Positions 8,795 through 17,238 of a stretch of 63,273 nt of DNA are shown here, in pieces. This DNA is from Pseudomonadota bacterium (lineage in GTDB: Bacteria; Pseudomonadota; Gammaproteobacteria; Xanthomonadales; SZUA-36), in NCBI GenBank assembly GCA_015222805.1, contig JADFVZ010000001.1, forward strand, positions 1 through 63,273, in the 5' to 3' direction. Position numbers and translations under genes: made by a program. Below the pieces are notes generated by a model that saw only the letters and a program-made list of their open reading frames with translations, searched no databases and was not told the DNA's origin. How positions within the stretch are numbered: position 1 is the stretch's first letter; each line of letters opens with the position of its first letter.

Positions 8795-11659
8795 ATGAAA
8801 ACCTATAGAAAAAAAATTCTGACCGGCAGCATCGCATTACTGTTTGGCGGTTTGTTATCTGCTAATGCTATGGCAGATACCCTGACACTGCCGGGCCTTA
8901 CTGCACCGGCAACCATGTATGAAAATGCCGATGGTATACCTACCGTTGTTGCTGCAAATGAACTGGATGTTGCTTTTGTCCAGGGTTATCACTCTGCAGC
9001 AAACCGCTTTTTCCAGATGGATTTTAATCGTCGTGCCGCAGGCGGTACGCTCGCTGAAATTATGGGTGCAGCTGCACTTGACAGTGATATCCAGCTGCGC
9101 ACACTGGGGTTGGGACGTGCCGCGACTGCAACTTATCAAGCACAAAATGTACAGGTTAAAGGCATACTGCAGGCCTATGCTAATGGTGTAAATGCCTGGC
9201 TGGAAAATAATGTCCTGCCACCTGAGTACAGTGTTCTGGAAATTGACAAGGCAAAACGCTGGTCACCGGTTGATTCAATCGTGATTGGTAAAGTACTGGC
9301 ATTCCAGCTTGGATTTGGCCTGGATATTGATGAAACGATTCTGCTGGGTGCCTATCAACAGGCAGGTGAGATCGGTGGTTTTAATGGTCTCGCTCTGTAT
9401 GCGGAAGACCTGATGCGAAAAGAAAAACCCGATACCACGGTTACCGTTGATAATTTCCTCGGTTCGATTGGCGGAGTTGGCGGAGCAACAGCTTCAGTAA
9501 GCAAGCAGCCTGTTAGTAAAAAGGCGGCAAGGCAACAGCGCAAACTGGACATTAAAACGGCCTTTTCGAAGAACTTTAAACTCAGTCAACAGGTAATCGA
9601 CCTGGCAACAGATTTAAAAGCTAAAACCATTGGTGTTCCACTGCTCGATACGCAAATGCGCGATATCAAGGGCGAGAATGGTTCAAACTGGTGGATGGTT
9701 AGTGGTGATAAAACCGCTAGTGGTAAAGCCATGTTAATGAATGACCCCCATTTGGCACTGGGTGCACCGTCGATCTTCTACGAAGTCAGCCTGGTAAATA
9801 AAGACACCGACTGGTCGGTAAGTGGCGTGGGTTTTGCCGGAGTTCCCGGCATTGTCCAGGGCTGTAATGATTATCTTTGCTGGGGCTCAACAGTGAACCC
9901 GGTTGATCAGACAGATACCTTCTTCGAAGAATTCCAGTTTAATAAATTCGGCTTACCCACCCACAGTATGTATAAAGGCGAGGCCGAACCACTGCAGGTT
10001 ATCTTCCAAAGCTATTATGTCAACCAGGTTGGCGATGGTGAAATGGGAAATACTGAACGTGCCAATGTCGGTTACGATGCAGGTGGTATCACCTTCGTTG
10101 TACCACGGCGTAATAATGGCCCGATTGTTAACCTGGATGGTTCAGGTGGGTTGTCCGTTCAATATGCCGGTTGGGGTGCAACTTTTGAGTTGCAGGCCTT
10201 CCTGGAAATGAACAATGCCCGATCCATGGACGATTTCAAGGCGGCTTTACAGCACTTTGATATTGGTTCACAGAACTTTGGCTATGCCGATATAGACGGC
10301 AATATTGCCTATTTCGCCGGTGCAGAAGTGCCGATCCGTTCTGACTTGCAGAAGGGTATTGTCGATGGCGCGCCACCGTGGATTATCCGCGATGGTACTG
10401 GTGCTGCTGATAATGAGTGGATGCCGATTACCAACCCGCAGCCTGAGCAGGCCGTACCATTTGAAATCCTGCCATTTGCAGAAATGCCACAGGTGGTTAA
10501 TCCTGCCAAGGGTTATATCGCTAATGGGAATAATGACCCGATTGGTGTAACTAATGACAATAACCCGTTGAATCAGTTGCGTCCGGGCGGTGGTATTTAT
10601 TATCTAAATGATAAATACTCAGATTTCCGCGTAGGTCGAATTGATCGCGAGTTACGGGCCCTGTTGGATAGCGACACACCGATTGACGGTATGAACATGG
10701 CTAAACTGCAGTCTAACAACAACTTGTTGGATGCTGAAATAGTCATTGGCTTGATCAAACCCTACCTGATGGCTGCCGGTGTGCCTGCAGAACACCCGGT
10801 TGGCGAAGCAATCAATCGCTTACTGGCATGGGATTACAGTTCACCAACAGGTATCCAGGCAGGCTATGATCCAGGCGATGACCCCAATAATCTTCCAGAG
10901 CCGACGCAAGCGGAAATAGATAATAGCGTCGCAGCTACCATTTATGCGATGTTCCGCAGTCAGTTCTTGAAAAACAGCATTGATGGGACATTGGACTTTA
11001 TTGGACTGGGTGCCTATAAACCCAGCAGTACCCAGCAATGGAATAACCTGATACATATATTGAAAACCTTCCCCGAAAATGGTGGGGTTGGTGCCAGTGG
11101 GATTCCGTTTATCAATGCTCCTGATGCTACATCTCCTGAAGAAGCACTAACCATGGTTTTACTCAAGAGCCTGCAGGATTCACTGGATCGTCTGGCCTCG
11201 GATGAGTTTGCACCTGCTTTCGGAAACTCAGGCAACCAGGATGATTACCGTTGGGGTATGCTGCACCGGCACGTATTCAAGCACGCCTTCAACGCCGACC
11301 CGTTCAATATTCCCAATGGTGGTGGCTTTAGCCAGGTTGGACCCGGGTTGCCTGGCGTTGCCAGGGCAGGCGGTTATGGTGCAGTAGATGCTTCGCATCA
11401 CTCGCCACGTGCGGATAGCTTGAATGACTTTATGTTCAGCAATGGTCCGGCACGTCGCTTCTGGGGTATCCTGGATCCTATGGGTATTGAAGGGTATGAA
11501 ATCTTGCCTGGTGGCAATAACGGTATTTTCCTGCACCCCTGGTATTCGAACCAGGTTGGCCGCTGGTTGACCAATCAGTACCACGACCTGGCTTTGGGTG
11601 AAGATGATGGCATAAACAATGCGGTAATCGTTACCGAGTTTGCACCGCCGACACCCTAG
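8795..11659 (+). CDS. Secreted penicillin acylase / AHL acylase family N-terminal nucleophile hydrolase
   Basis: A 954-residue periplasmic amidase precursor. A signal peptide (residues 1-27, ending ANAMA) precedes an alpha chain, a spacer (Lys/Ala-rich, about residues 230-290) and a beta chain that should begin at Ser297 in GENGSNWW after self-cleavage. Other family marks are NDPHLALGAPSIFYEV and GNQDDYRWGMLHRHVFKHAFN near the C-terminus. Family members cleave penicillins, cephalosporins or acyl-homoserine lactones. Substrate cannot be told here, and no luxI/luxR is near. GGGAG precedes the ATG. It stands alone between the exporter operon and the glycosylase gene. Confidence 0.9.
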   Translation: MKTYRKKILTGSIALLFGGLLSANAMADTLTLPGLTAPATMYENADGIPTVVAANELDVAFVQGYHSAANRFFQMDFNRRAAGGTLAEIMGAAALDSDIQLRTLGLGRAATATYQAQNVQVKGILQAYANGVNAWLENNVLPPEYSVLEIDKAKRWSPVDSIVIGKVLAFQLGFGLDIDETILLGAYQQAGEIGGFNGLALYAEDLMRKEKPDTTVTVDNFLGSIGGVGGATASVSKQPVSKKAARQQRKLDIKTAFSKNFKLSQQVIDLATDLKAKTIGVPLLDTQMRDIKGENGSNWWMVSGDKTASGKAMLMNDPHLALGAPSIFYEVSLVNKDTDWSVSGVGFAGVPGIVQGCNDYLCWGSTVNPVDQTDTFFEEFQFNKFGLPTHSMYKGEAEPLQVIFQSYYVNQVGDGEMGNTERANVGYDAGGITFVVPRRNNGPIVNLDGSGGLSVQYAGWGATFELQAFLEMNNARSMDDFKAALQHFDIGSQNFGYADIDGNIAYFAGAEVPIRSDLQKGIVDGAPPWIIRDGTGAADNEWMPITNPQPEQAVPFEILPFAEMPQVVNPAKGYIANGNNDPIGVTNDNNPLNQLRPGGGIYYLNDKYSDFRVGRIDRELRALLDSDTPIDGMNMAKLQSNNNLLDAEIVIGLIKPYLMAAGVPAEHPVGEAINRLLAWDYSSPTGIQAGYDPGDDPNNLPEPTQAEIDNSVAATIYAMFRSQFLKNSIDGTLDFIGLGAYKPSSTQQWNNLIHILKTFPENGGVGASGIPFINAPDATSPEEALTMVLLKSLQDSLDRLASDEFAPAFGNSGNQDDYRWGMLHRHVFKHAFNADPFNIPNGGGFSQVGPGLPGVARAGGYGAVDASHHSPRADSLNDFMFSNGPARRFWGILDPMGIEGYEILPGGNNGIFLHPWYSNQVGRWLTNQYHDLALGEDDGINNAVIVTEFAPPTP

Positions 11660-11674
11660 GTAACATATGTAGTT

Positions 11675-12310
11675 GTGGCTAAACTCAACTACGACAGAAA
11701 CACAGCGGCCCGGCATCTGATTCGTAAGGATCAGCAGCTGGGCCGTTTTATTTCCGGAGTTAAAGAAACACCGCCATTGCCAAAGCGCGAGGTAGATTTA
11801 TTCCTCTCACTTTCCCGCTCAATTGTTTACCAGCAGCTTTCAGGTAAAGCAGCGGCAACAATTTTTTCCCGTTTCGCAGGCCTGTTTCCCAACCAGCAGC
11901 CTTCGGCTGGATTAAGCTGCAACTACAGTGTTGAAAAACTGCGCTCAGTTGGTCTTTCCAGGAATAAAGCCCTTGCTGTCCTCGACCTTGCCGATAAGAT
12001 TGAAACAAAACAGTTACCAGGCAGGCGGCGACTGCTACGCATGTCTGACATGGAAATAATAGACACCCTTACTATAGTGCGGGGAATCGGTCCCTGGACA
12101 GCGCAGATGTTCCTGATTTTTAATCTAGGCAGGGCAGATGTTATGCCAGCCGGAGATCTTGCAATTCGCAAAGGATTCCAGCAATTGATGCAGCTTGAAG
12201 AAATGCCGGATGAGGCAGGATTGTTACTCTTAACCGAGCACTGGAAACCTTATCGCAGTGCCGCTGCATGGTATTTGTGGCGGGTAGTAGATGGTGACAA
12301 CGACTGGTGA
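11675..12310 (+). CDS. DNA-3-methyladenine glycosylase II, AlkA-like
   Basis: Base-excision repair enzyme that removes alkylated purines. The helix-hairpin-helix motif lies at about residues 132-146 (LTIVRGIGPWTAQM) and the catalytic Asp is D161 (PAGDLAIRKG). At 211 residues it matches the short bacterial HhH-GPD forms that lack the AlkA N-terminal domain. The start is a GTG only 15 bp after the acylase stop with a weak ribosome site, so its translation may depend on the upstream message. It converges with the GNAT-VanY gene. Confidence 0.88.
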   Translation: MAKLNYDRNTAARHLIRKDQQLGRFISGVKETPPLPKREVDLFLSLSRSIVYQQLSGKAAATIFSRFAGLFPNQQPSAGLSCNYSVEKLRSVGLSRNKALAVLDLADKIETKQLPGRRRLLRMSDMEIIDTLTIVRGIGPWTAQMFLIFNLGRADVMPAGDLAIRKGFQQLMQLEEMPDEAGLLLLTEHWKPYRSAAAWYLWRVVDGDNDW

Positions 12311-12328
12311 GTACCACCGACCCCTGTT

Positions 12329-13264
12329 TTACTCCGCACTCCAACACCAGTGCCAGGGTTCCCAGATAATGCCATAGGGGTTGTCTTGCGGATAGGACAT
12401 ATAAAAGCCAAAGTCTTCAGCATTAAACTTTAACCATTGAAAAGCTTTGCTGGCTGCAAATTCATTTTCCAGTGGTTCACAGATACCATCGGTAATATCA
12501 ATGGCCCGGCCGCTGTGATGCTCACTAAAACCGGGGGCTGCGGACACCTGGAGAATGCTTTCAATATCCTGGCCTGCTGCAAGTTTACGTTCAATCAGGC
12601 GGGTTTGATAGTCGATACTGCGGAAGGCAGAGATCGGTAGCAGGGTAACATTATCATTGGCTGCGCTGTGCTGCATCAGGCTCCATGCGGCGGCGGCACG
12701 GGGCAGCATCTTCTGCTGTCTTTGCCAGCAATCGAGGCCAATGTCGGTGAGTTCATCTGCATCTTCGCGCAAGCGCAGTCCCCGGCTGATGCCATAAGCG
12801 GCGGGGATGCCTAAAGCTTTTTGCAGGGAATGAATTCGCTGCTGGGTTGCTGGTACCCAGCTTTTCAGGCTGATAACAGAATCTGTAGGTACAACACCGG
12901 CGTGGATGCTAGCAAGAAAATAGCCTGCTGCGGAATTACCCGGCATATCAGGTTGGAGCCTTATTCCTGCAGCACCATAATCAAGCATCAGGCTTACCAG
13001 GCAGCGAAATAAACGTGTACCGACACCCTGGCGTCGATGTCCAGGTTCAACATAGAGCTGATGCAGGGTATTGCTGCGATCGACCAGGCTAACCCAGCCA
13101 ATAATGACCTCGTCCCGGTGTGCCACGAGAACAGGTATCTGCCTTGGTTTTTTTAGTTGCTGCTGCAGGCTCCCTGGTAACTCACCCGCCCAGTCGCAAT
13201 TGAACCAGAGGGGTTGGATTTCTGTTGTACCGACATCCATTAAGTTGTTACCTGAATGATCCAT
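12329..13264 (-). CDS. GNAT acetyltransferase fused to VanY-type D-Ala-D-Ala carboxypeptidase
   Basis: A 311-residue two-domain protein. The N-terminal part (about 15-135) is a GNAT fold with strand LHQLYVEPGH and the acetyl-CoA loop HRRQGVGTRL (76-85). The C-terminal part (about 140-311) is an M15B LAS peptidase with SxHxxGxAxD (S247, H249, G252, A254, D256) and ExxH (E302, H305 in EPWHW), giving the full zinc set H249-D256-H305. No signal peptide is visible, so the peptidase would act in the cytoplasm unless exported otherwise. Possible roles are recycling of peptidoglycan peptides or modification of a dipeptide product. Both are inference. Confidence 0.85.
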   Translation of the reverse strand: MDHSGNNLMDVGTTEIQPLWFNCDWAGELPGSLQQQLKKPRQIPVLVAHRDEVIIGWVSLVDRSNTLHQLYVEPGHRRQGVGTRLFRCLVSLMLDYGAAGIRLQPDMPGNSAAGYFLASIHAGVVPTDSVISLKSWVPATQQRIHSLQKALGIPAAYGISRGLRLREDADELTDIGLDCWQRQQKMLPRAAAAWSLMQHSAANDNVTLLPISAFRSIDYQTRLIERKLAAGQDIESILQVSAAPGFSEHHSGRAIDITDGICEPLENEFAASKAFQWLKFNAEDFGFYMSYPQDNPYGIIWEPWHWCWSAE

Positions 13265-13375
13265 TTTCGGATTTTACCTGATTTCGATAAAAACTGTAGG
13301 CCGGAAGGATGTTAGGACAGGCTTCTCAGCGTTGGAAGTTAAAATTACTACTATCCCGCTAACTAAAAAGACGGC

Positions 13376-13446
13376 ATCCCGGCCCCAAGCCGGGATCTCG
13401 CCGCGCATCGTGCTATTGACCAAGAGGTCCCGGGTCAAGCCCGGGA
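13376..13446. repeat. Pair of REP-like palindromes
   Basis: Two GC-rich inverted repeats lie between two minus-strand genes: ATCCCGG/CCGGGAT (13376-13396, 7-base loop) and TCCCGGG/CCCGGGA (13428-13446, loop TCAAG). The second belongs to a palindrome type seen widely in proteobacterial intergenic DNA. The core sequence is related to the unit at 1843-1913. It may act as a terminator or mRNA stabiliser for the cpxP-like transcript. Confidence 0.65.
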
Positions 13447-13487
13447 TGACATCCTGTTTTTCAAATGCGAAAGAAGTTTGTCATGCC

Positions 13488-13991
13488 TCATCGCGCTCTA
13501 TGTTTTGGTTGGTGATGTTTACGCGCTGTACGCATATCCCGGTGGGCTTCTTTATAAGCCTGCATCTTGATGCGCTGTTCTTCACTGAGAATCGCATTAA
13601 GCTGTTGTTGTATCGAAGCCCTGTGCAGCAGGCTCTCGGTGAGTAAGTCACCCTGGGTTTCAGCCAGTGACTGAATCAGGTCAGGGTCAGGGTTATTGCT
13701 GTTAGTTAGTTCTTCGAGAACCTCACGATTCGCCTGCATTGCATCGACTGTTGGTTTAAATGCTGTTTTACCTGTTTCCATGATGGCTTTGATATCTGCA
13801 CGTTGCTGTTCGCTAAGATCAAGCCGATCAGCCATTCGTTCCAGGTTTAGTTCAGGTGAACGACCATCAGGACCGAAAGGCTGGGCCATGGCGGGCAGGC
13901 TGAATATAGCTAGAAGTGCGAAGGCGACAACACTTTTAATATTATTACGGTAACTGTTTGAAACTGAGTTATGGTTGTCTGGGTGTAGCAT
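13488..13991 (-). CDS. cpxP: CpxP/Spy-family periplasmic protein
   Basis: A periplasmic chaperone-like stress protein, 167 residues, the length of E. coli CpxP. A signal peptide ends near residue 36 (SLPAMAQ). The two family LTxxQ-type motifs are seen as LDLSEQQRADI (about 58-68) and AILSEEQRIKMQ (about 131-142), in an otherwise helical, charged body with a His/Arg-rich tail. AGGAG lies just before the ATG. It is divergent from a CpxR/CpxA pair, as cpxP is in enterics, with a CpxR box in between. In the family it dampens CpxA and binds misfolded proteins. Confidence 0.8.
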   Translation of the reverse strand: MLHPDNHNSVSNSYRNNIKSVVAFALLAIFSLPAMAQPFGPDGRSPELNLERMADRLDLSEQQRADIKAIMETGKTAFKPTVDAMQANREVLEELTNSNNPDPDLIQSLAETQGDLLTESLLHRASIQQQLNAILSEEQRIKMQAYKEAHRDMRTARKHHQPKHRAR

Positions 13992-14097
13992 GTTGTTCTC
14001 CTGTTGGTGGTTTTGTGGTGGTTTTGTAATAGCGAAATCTACATAACGATGCTACTACTTGTAACCGGCAGGTACTGTCGAAATGTGTCAGGGAAAT

Positions 14098-14112
14098 GTA
14101 AAGAAAAGTAAA
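14098..14112 (+). promoter_or_regulatory. CpxR binding box
   Basis: The sequence GTAAA-GAAAA-GTAAA is a perfect match to the enterobacterial CpxR consensus (two GTAAA units with a 5-bp spacer). It lies 39 bp before the cpxR-like start and about 107 bp before the divergent cpxP-like start, so one site could serve both directions. This is direct sequence evidence for autoregulation. Confidence 0.8.
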
Positions 14113-14150
14113 ATCCCCAATTACCCGCAGAAATTGCTTAAAATCCAGTT

Positions 14151-14894
14151 ATGGAATCAACAGGAAAGTCATTCGGGAAGCCGCCTCATTCAACTAGTGT
14201 TGAAGAAGTATTGCCGCATATTCTACTGGTAGATGATGATGTGGAGCTGGCTGAACTGCTGGCTGAGTACTTACGCCGGCAAAAATTCGAGGTCAGCCTG
14301 GCACATGATGGTAATACCGGCCTGCAAATGGCACTGCAAAACAATCCAGATCTGTTGCTGCTGGATATTATGCTGCCGGGTCTCGCTGGTACCGAAGTAC
14401 TGCGTGAATTGCGTAAAACATCGCAACTGCCGGTGCTAATGCTGACGGCTTTGGGAGATACCACCGATCGAATCATCGGCCTGGAACTGGGTGCTGATGA
14501 CTATATGCCCAAGCCTGCAGATCCGCGTGAATTATGTGCAAGGATAAGGGCGATTTTACGCCGGGTAACCACTAGTCCTGATAGCAACGAGAATATCCGG
14601 GTTGGTGATATTGAGCTTAGGCCGGAATCCCGGCAGCTGCTCCGTGCCGGCGAAAATATAACCTTGACGAGTACGGAATTTACCCTGGTGCACCTGCTCT
14701 TGCGTGAAGCAGGGCGGGTGGTTGACAAGGATGAGCTCTATCGCCGGGTCCTGGGGCGGGAAGCTGTTGCCTTTGACCGTTCCATTGATATGCACATCAG
14801 CAATATTCGACGCAAACTAGGTCCGGCAGCAGATGGCAGTGAGCGCATTGATACGATCCGCGGCAGCGGTTACCAGTGGCTAAAAAATGCCTAA
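14151..14894 (+). CDS. cpxR: OmpR-family response regulator, CpxR-like
   Basis: A 247-residue regulator. The receiver domain begins after an extra N-terminal stretch of about 22 residues, with acidic cluster D28-D30, phospho-acceptor D72 (LLLDIMLPG), and Lys in YMPKPADPREL, a form typical of CpxR. The winged-helix domain spans about residues 150-245 (LTSTEFTLVHLLL, VDKDELYRRVLGR, DRSIDMHISNIRRKLG). No better start codon lies between the ATG and the receiver domain. The gene overlaps the kinase gene by 8 bp. The CpxR box upstream and the divergent cpxP-like gene support the name. Confidence 0.88.
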   Translation: MESTGKSFGKPPHSTSVEEVLPHILLVDDDVELAELLAEYLRRQKFEVSLAHDGNTGLQMALQNNPDLLLLDIMLPGLAGTEVLRELRKTSQLPVLMLTALGDTTDRIIGLELGADDYMPKPADPRELCARIRAILRRVTTSPDSNENIRVGDIELRPESRQLLRAGENITLTSTEFTLVHLLLREAGRVVDKDELYRRVLGREAVAFDRSIDMHISNIRRKLGPAADGSERIDTIRGSGYQWLKNA

Positions 14895-16248
14895 GCTGTT
14901 CTGGAGGATATTCCTTATACTCTGGCTGAGTATTATCGGTTTTTCGAGCCTGGTGGCAATTATTGGTGACCAGGTGGCGCGTAACAGTGGTGCGCAGGAT
15001 ATGACTGAAATCCTGAAGCTTCGCCTGCCGCCGTTGTTAAAAGACGTGAAAAAGAGCCTGGAACAGGAGGGCCCCCAGGCGGCACGTCATATTCTCCGCC
15101 AGGCCCCGCCCGGCATTCGAAACCTGGTTATTGTTACTGATAATGAGCAACAGGAATTACTTGGACGCAGGCAGTTTCAACGTCACCGGCACAATCCTGC
15201 TCGTGATCGGCCTAACAGGTCCATGGAGGTAATCGACCCAGCCGGAAATCACTGGACTATCCGGGTTTCGCCATTGGTTCCGCCACGGATACTGTTTTCC
15301 CCCGGTTACCGCGGAACCATTGCACGCCTGTTGTTGGCTGCATTGCTCAGCGCTGTGGTCAGCTGGATACTGGCGCGATCACTGGCCAGGCCGCTGCTGC
15401 AATTAGGCTCAACCTCGGTAGCGCTTGCACAGGGTAAGCTGGAGTCACGGGTATCAGGAAAAATTACCCGGCGCCGGGATGAAGTGGGTGACCTGGCACG
15501 CAGTTTTAATCAGATGGCTGCTGAGATAGAAACCCTGGACAGGTCGCGTCAACGCTTACTCCGGGATGTTGCACATGAATTGCGCTCTCCGCTGGCACGT
15601 ATGCAGGTTGCCGTGGAACTGGCCCGTGATAAGGGTGATAGCCCGGAGGGTGATCATCAAGACGGGGGCGCAGAATTGAACCTTATTGCCCGTGAAATTC
15701 AACGTCTGGAAAAAATGATTGCCGAGGTTTTAACACTGTTGCGTGAAGCCGGCTCTGTGCAAGCCCTGGAGAAGGAAGCTTACTCACTGGCTGCGCTAAT
15801 GGAGGGGCTGCTCTCAAGGGTTAACTATGAGGCTGATGCAAAAAACCTGGGCAGGGTTAAGCTGAACCTGGAAGGTGATGTTGAGTTATTTATTAACCCG
15901 GAGTTAATCTATCGGGCACTGGAGAATTTACTCAGGAATGCAAGTCGCCTTACCGATGTTTCCAGGGGAGTAGAGATCTATGTTGATCCTGTGGGTACTG
16001 GGAGTTCATCCTGCTGTATTAAAATACGTGATTATGGCCCCGGGGTTCCTGAAGAGTTTATCCAGCATTTGTTTGAACCCTTTTCACGCTTGTCTTCGGC
16101 GCGTGAAAGAACCTCAGGCGATGACGGCTGGGGTTTGGGTACGGCGATTGCAGCAGCAGCGATTTCCCGCCATGGCGGCACGATTGAAGCCAGTAATGCC
16201 GTTGGCGGCGGATTGGAAATTACTATCCACCTGCCTCTTGACGGCTAG
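14887..16248 (+). CDS. cpxA: Envelope stress sensor histidine kinase, CpxA-like
   Basis: A 453-residue inner-membrane sensor. Transmembrane helix 1 lies at about 8-28, a short periplasmic domain (30-140) is rich in basic residues, and helix 2 lies at about 145-163. HAMP follows (165-218, ARPLLQLG, DEVGDLARSFNQM), then the HisKA box DVAHELRSPL with His230, and HATPase with N-box ENLLRNASR, G1 DYGPGVP and G2 GWGLGTAI. Length and architecture match CpxA (457 residues in E. coli). It phosphorylates the upstream regulator. It converges with epmA, with only 9 bp between stops. Confidence 0.87.
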   Translation: MPKLFWRIFLILWLSIIGFSSLVAIIGDQVARNSGAQDMTEILKLRLPPLLKDVKKSLEQEGPQAARHILRQAPPGIRNLVIVTDNEQQELLGRRQFQRHRHNPARDRPNRSMEVIDPAGNHWTIRVSPLVPPRILFSPGYRGTIARLLLAALLSAVVSWILARSLARPLLQLGSTSVALAQGKLESRVSGKITRRRDEVGDLARSFNQMAAEIETLDRSRQRLLRDVAHELRSPLARMQVAVELARDKGDSPEGDHQDGGAELNLIAREIQRLEKMIAEVLTLLREAGSVQALEKEAYSLAALMEGLLSRVNYEADAKNLGRVKLNLEGDVELFINPELIYRALENLLRNASRLTDVSRGVEIYVDPVGTGSSSCCIKIRDYGPGVPEEFIQHLFEPFSRLSSARERTSGDDGWGLGTAIAAAAISRHGGTIEASNAVGGGLEITIHLPLDG

Positions 16249-16257
16249 CGGTTAAAT

Positions 16258-17238
16258 TCAGGCCCGGCTAGCGTCAAAACTAATACAGCTGGATATCTGC
16301 TCACAACCTGTTATAGCCATCAGCAGGCGATCAAAGCCGAGGGCAACGCCTGCGCACTCAGGTAATCCCTGTTTTTGTGCTGTAATCAGGTTCTGATCCA
16401 GAACCACCTCAGGCAAACCCCGTTTTATTCGCTGCTGGTTATCCCTTAGAAAACGCTTTTCCAGTTCCACAGCGTCGGTTAACTCCTGGTACCCGTTCGC
16501 GAGCTCACGTTGCCCCAGGTAAACTTCAAACCTGAGCGCTGTTTCCGGATTGTCTGGATTGAGTTTTGCCAGGGCTGCCTGGCTGGTCGGGAAATCATGG
16601 ATGATAGTAATACTGTCCCGAGGCAGGCCCGGTTGGATAATTACGCTCATGATGAAGTCCAGCCATTCATCTCGTTGCATTTCAGCAGGTGCATGGATCT
16701 TGAGTTTTTTTATCAGCGCCATAAACTCGGCATCGCCTGCCGTGATGGGGTCCAGCTGGACGCTGTTAATAAATAAATCCTGATAGCTAAGCCAATTCTG
16801 GGGCCACAAGCTTAAATGTGGTGTATTCACCTTTGCACTTACAAAATGGATCAATTCAATGACTTCCCTGGCCAGATCCCGCCATGACCAACCATTCCGG
16901 TACCACTCAAGCATGGTAAATTCCGGATTGTGGAACTGACCGGATTCGGCATGTCGGAAAACTTTTCCGAGTTCATAACAATCGCCGTAACCTGCTGCCA
17001 ACAGGCGTTTCAGGGGGAATTCCGGTGAAGTCCTGAGATACGCAGGTTGCTCACCAGCGGTGATAAAGCTTTGAATGTTTGGGTCTGGGTTGCCCGCCCG
17101 GGACAAGATTGGAGTTTCAACTTCCAGCACATTTCGTGGTTCGAAGAACTTGCGGGTAGCCGCTAACAGGAGGGCCCTTTGGCGTAAAATTTCAATTTTT
17201 GCCACAGGTTTCCAGGCTGTGCCTTCTAATTTACTCAT
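16258..17238 (-). CDS. epmA: EF-P--(R)-beta-lysine ligase EpmA
   Basis: A class II aminoacyl-tRNA-synthetase-like enzyme that attaches (R)-beta-lysine to elongation factor P and so helps ribosomes through polyproline stretches. It lacks the tRNA-binding domain and is 326 residues long, as in E. coli EpmA. Motif 2 is ELGKVFRHAESGQFHNPEFT, followed by MLEWYRNGW, and motif 3 is GVALGFDRLLMAI. EpmB and EF-P genes are not in the window. Start overlaps the ppx stop by 4 bp. Confidence 0.93.
   Translation of the reverse strand: MSKLEGTAWKPVAKIEILRQRALLLAATRKFFEPRNVLEVETPILSRAGNPDPNIQSFITAGEQPAYLRTSPEFPLKRLLAAGYGDCYELGKVFRHAESGQFHNPEFTMLEWYRNGWSWRDLAREVIELIHFVSAKVNTPHLSLWPQNWLSYQDLFINSVQLDPITAGDAEFMALIKKLKIHAPAEMQRDEWLDFIMSVIIQPGLPRDSITIIHDFPTSQAALAKLNPDNPETALRFEVYLGQRELANGYQELTDAVELEKRFLRDNQQRIKRGLPEVVLDQNLITAQKQGLPECAGVALGFDRLLMAITGCEQISSCISFDASRA

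Noticed and set aside
13376-13446. CRISPR array
   Set aside because: Only two palindromes with different arms and no equal spacers; it fits REP-like repeats.
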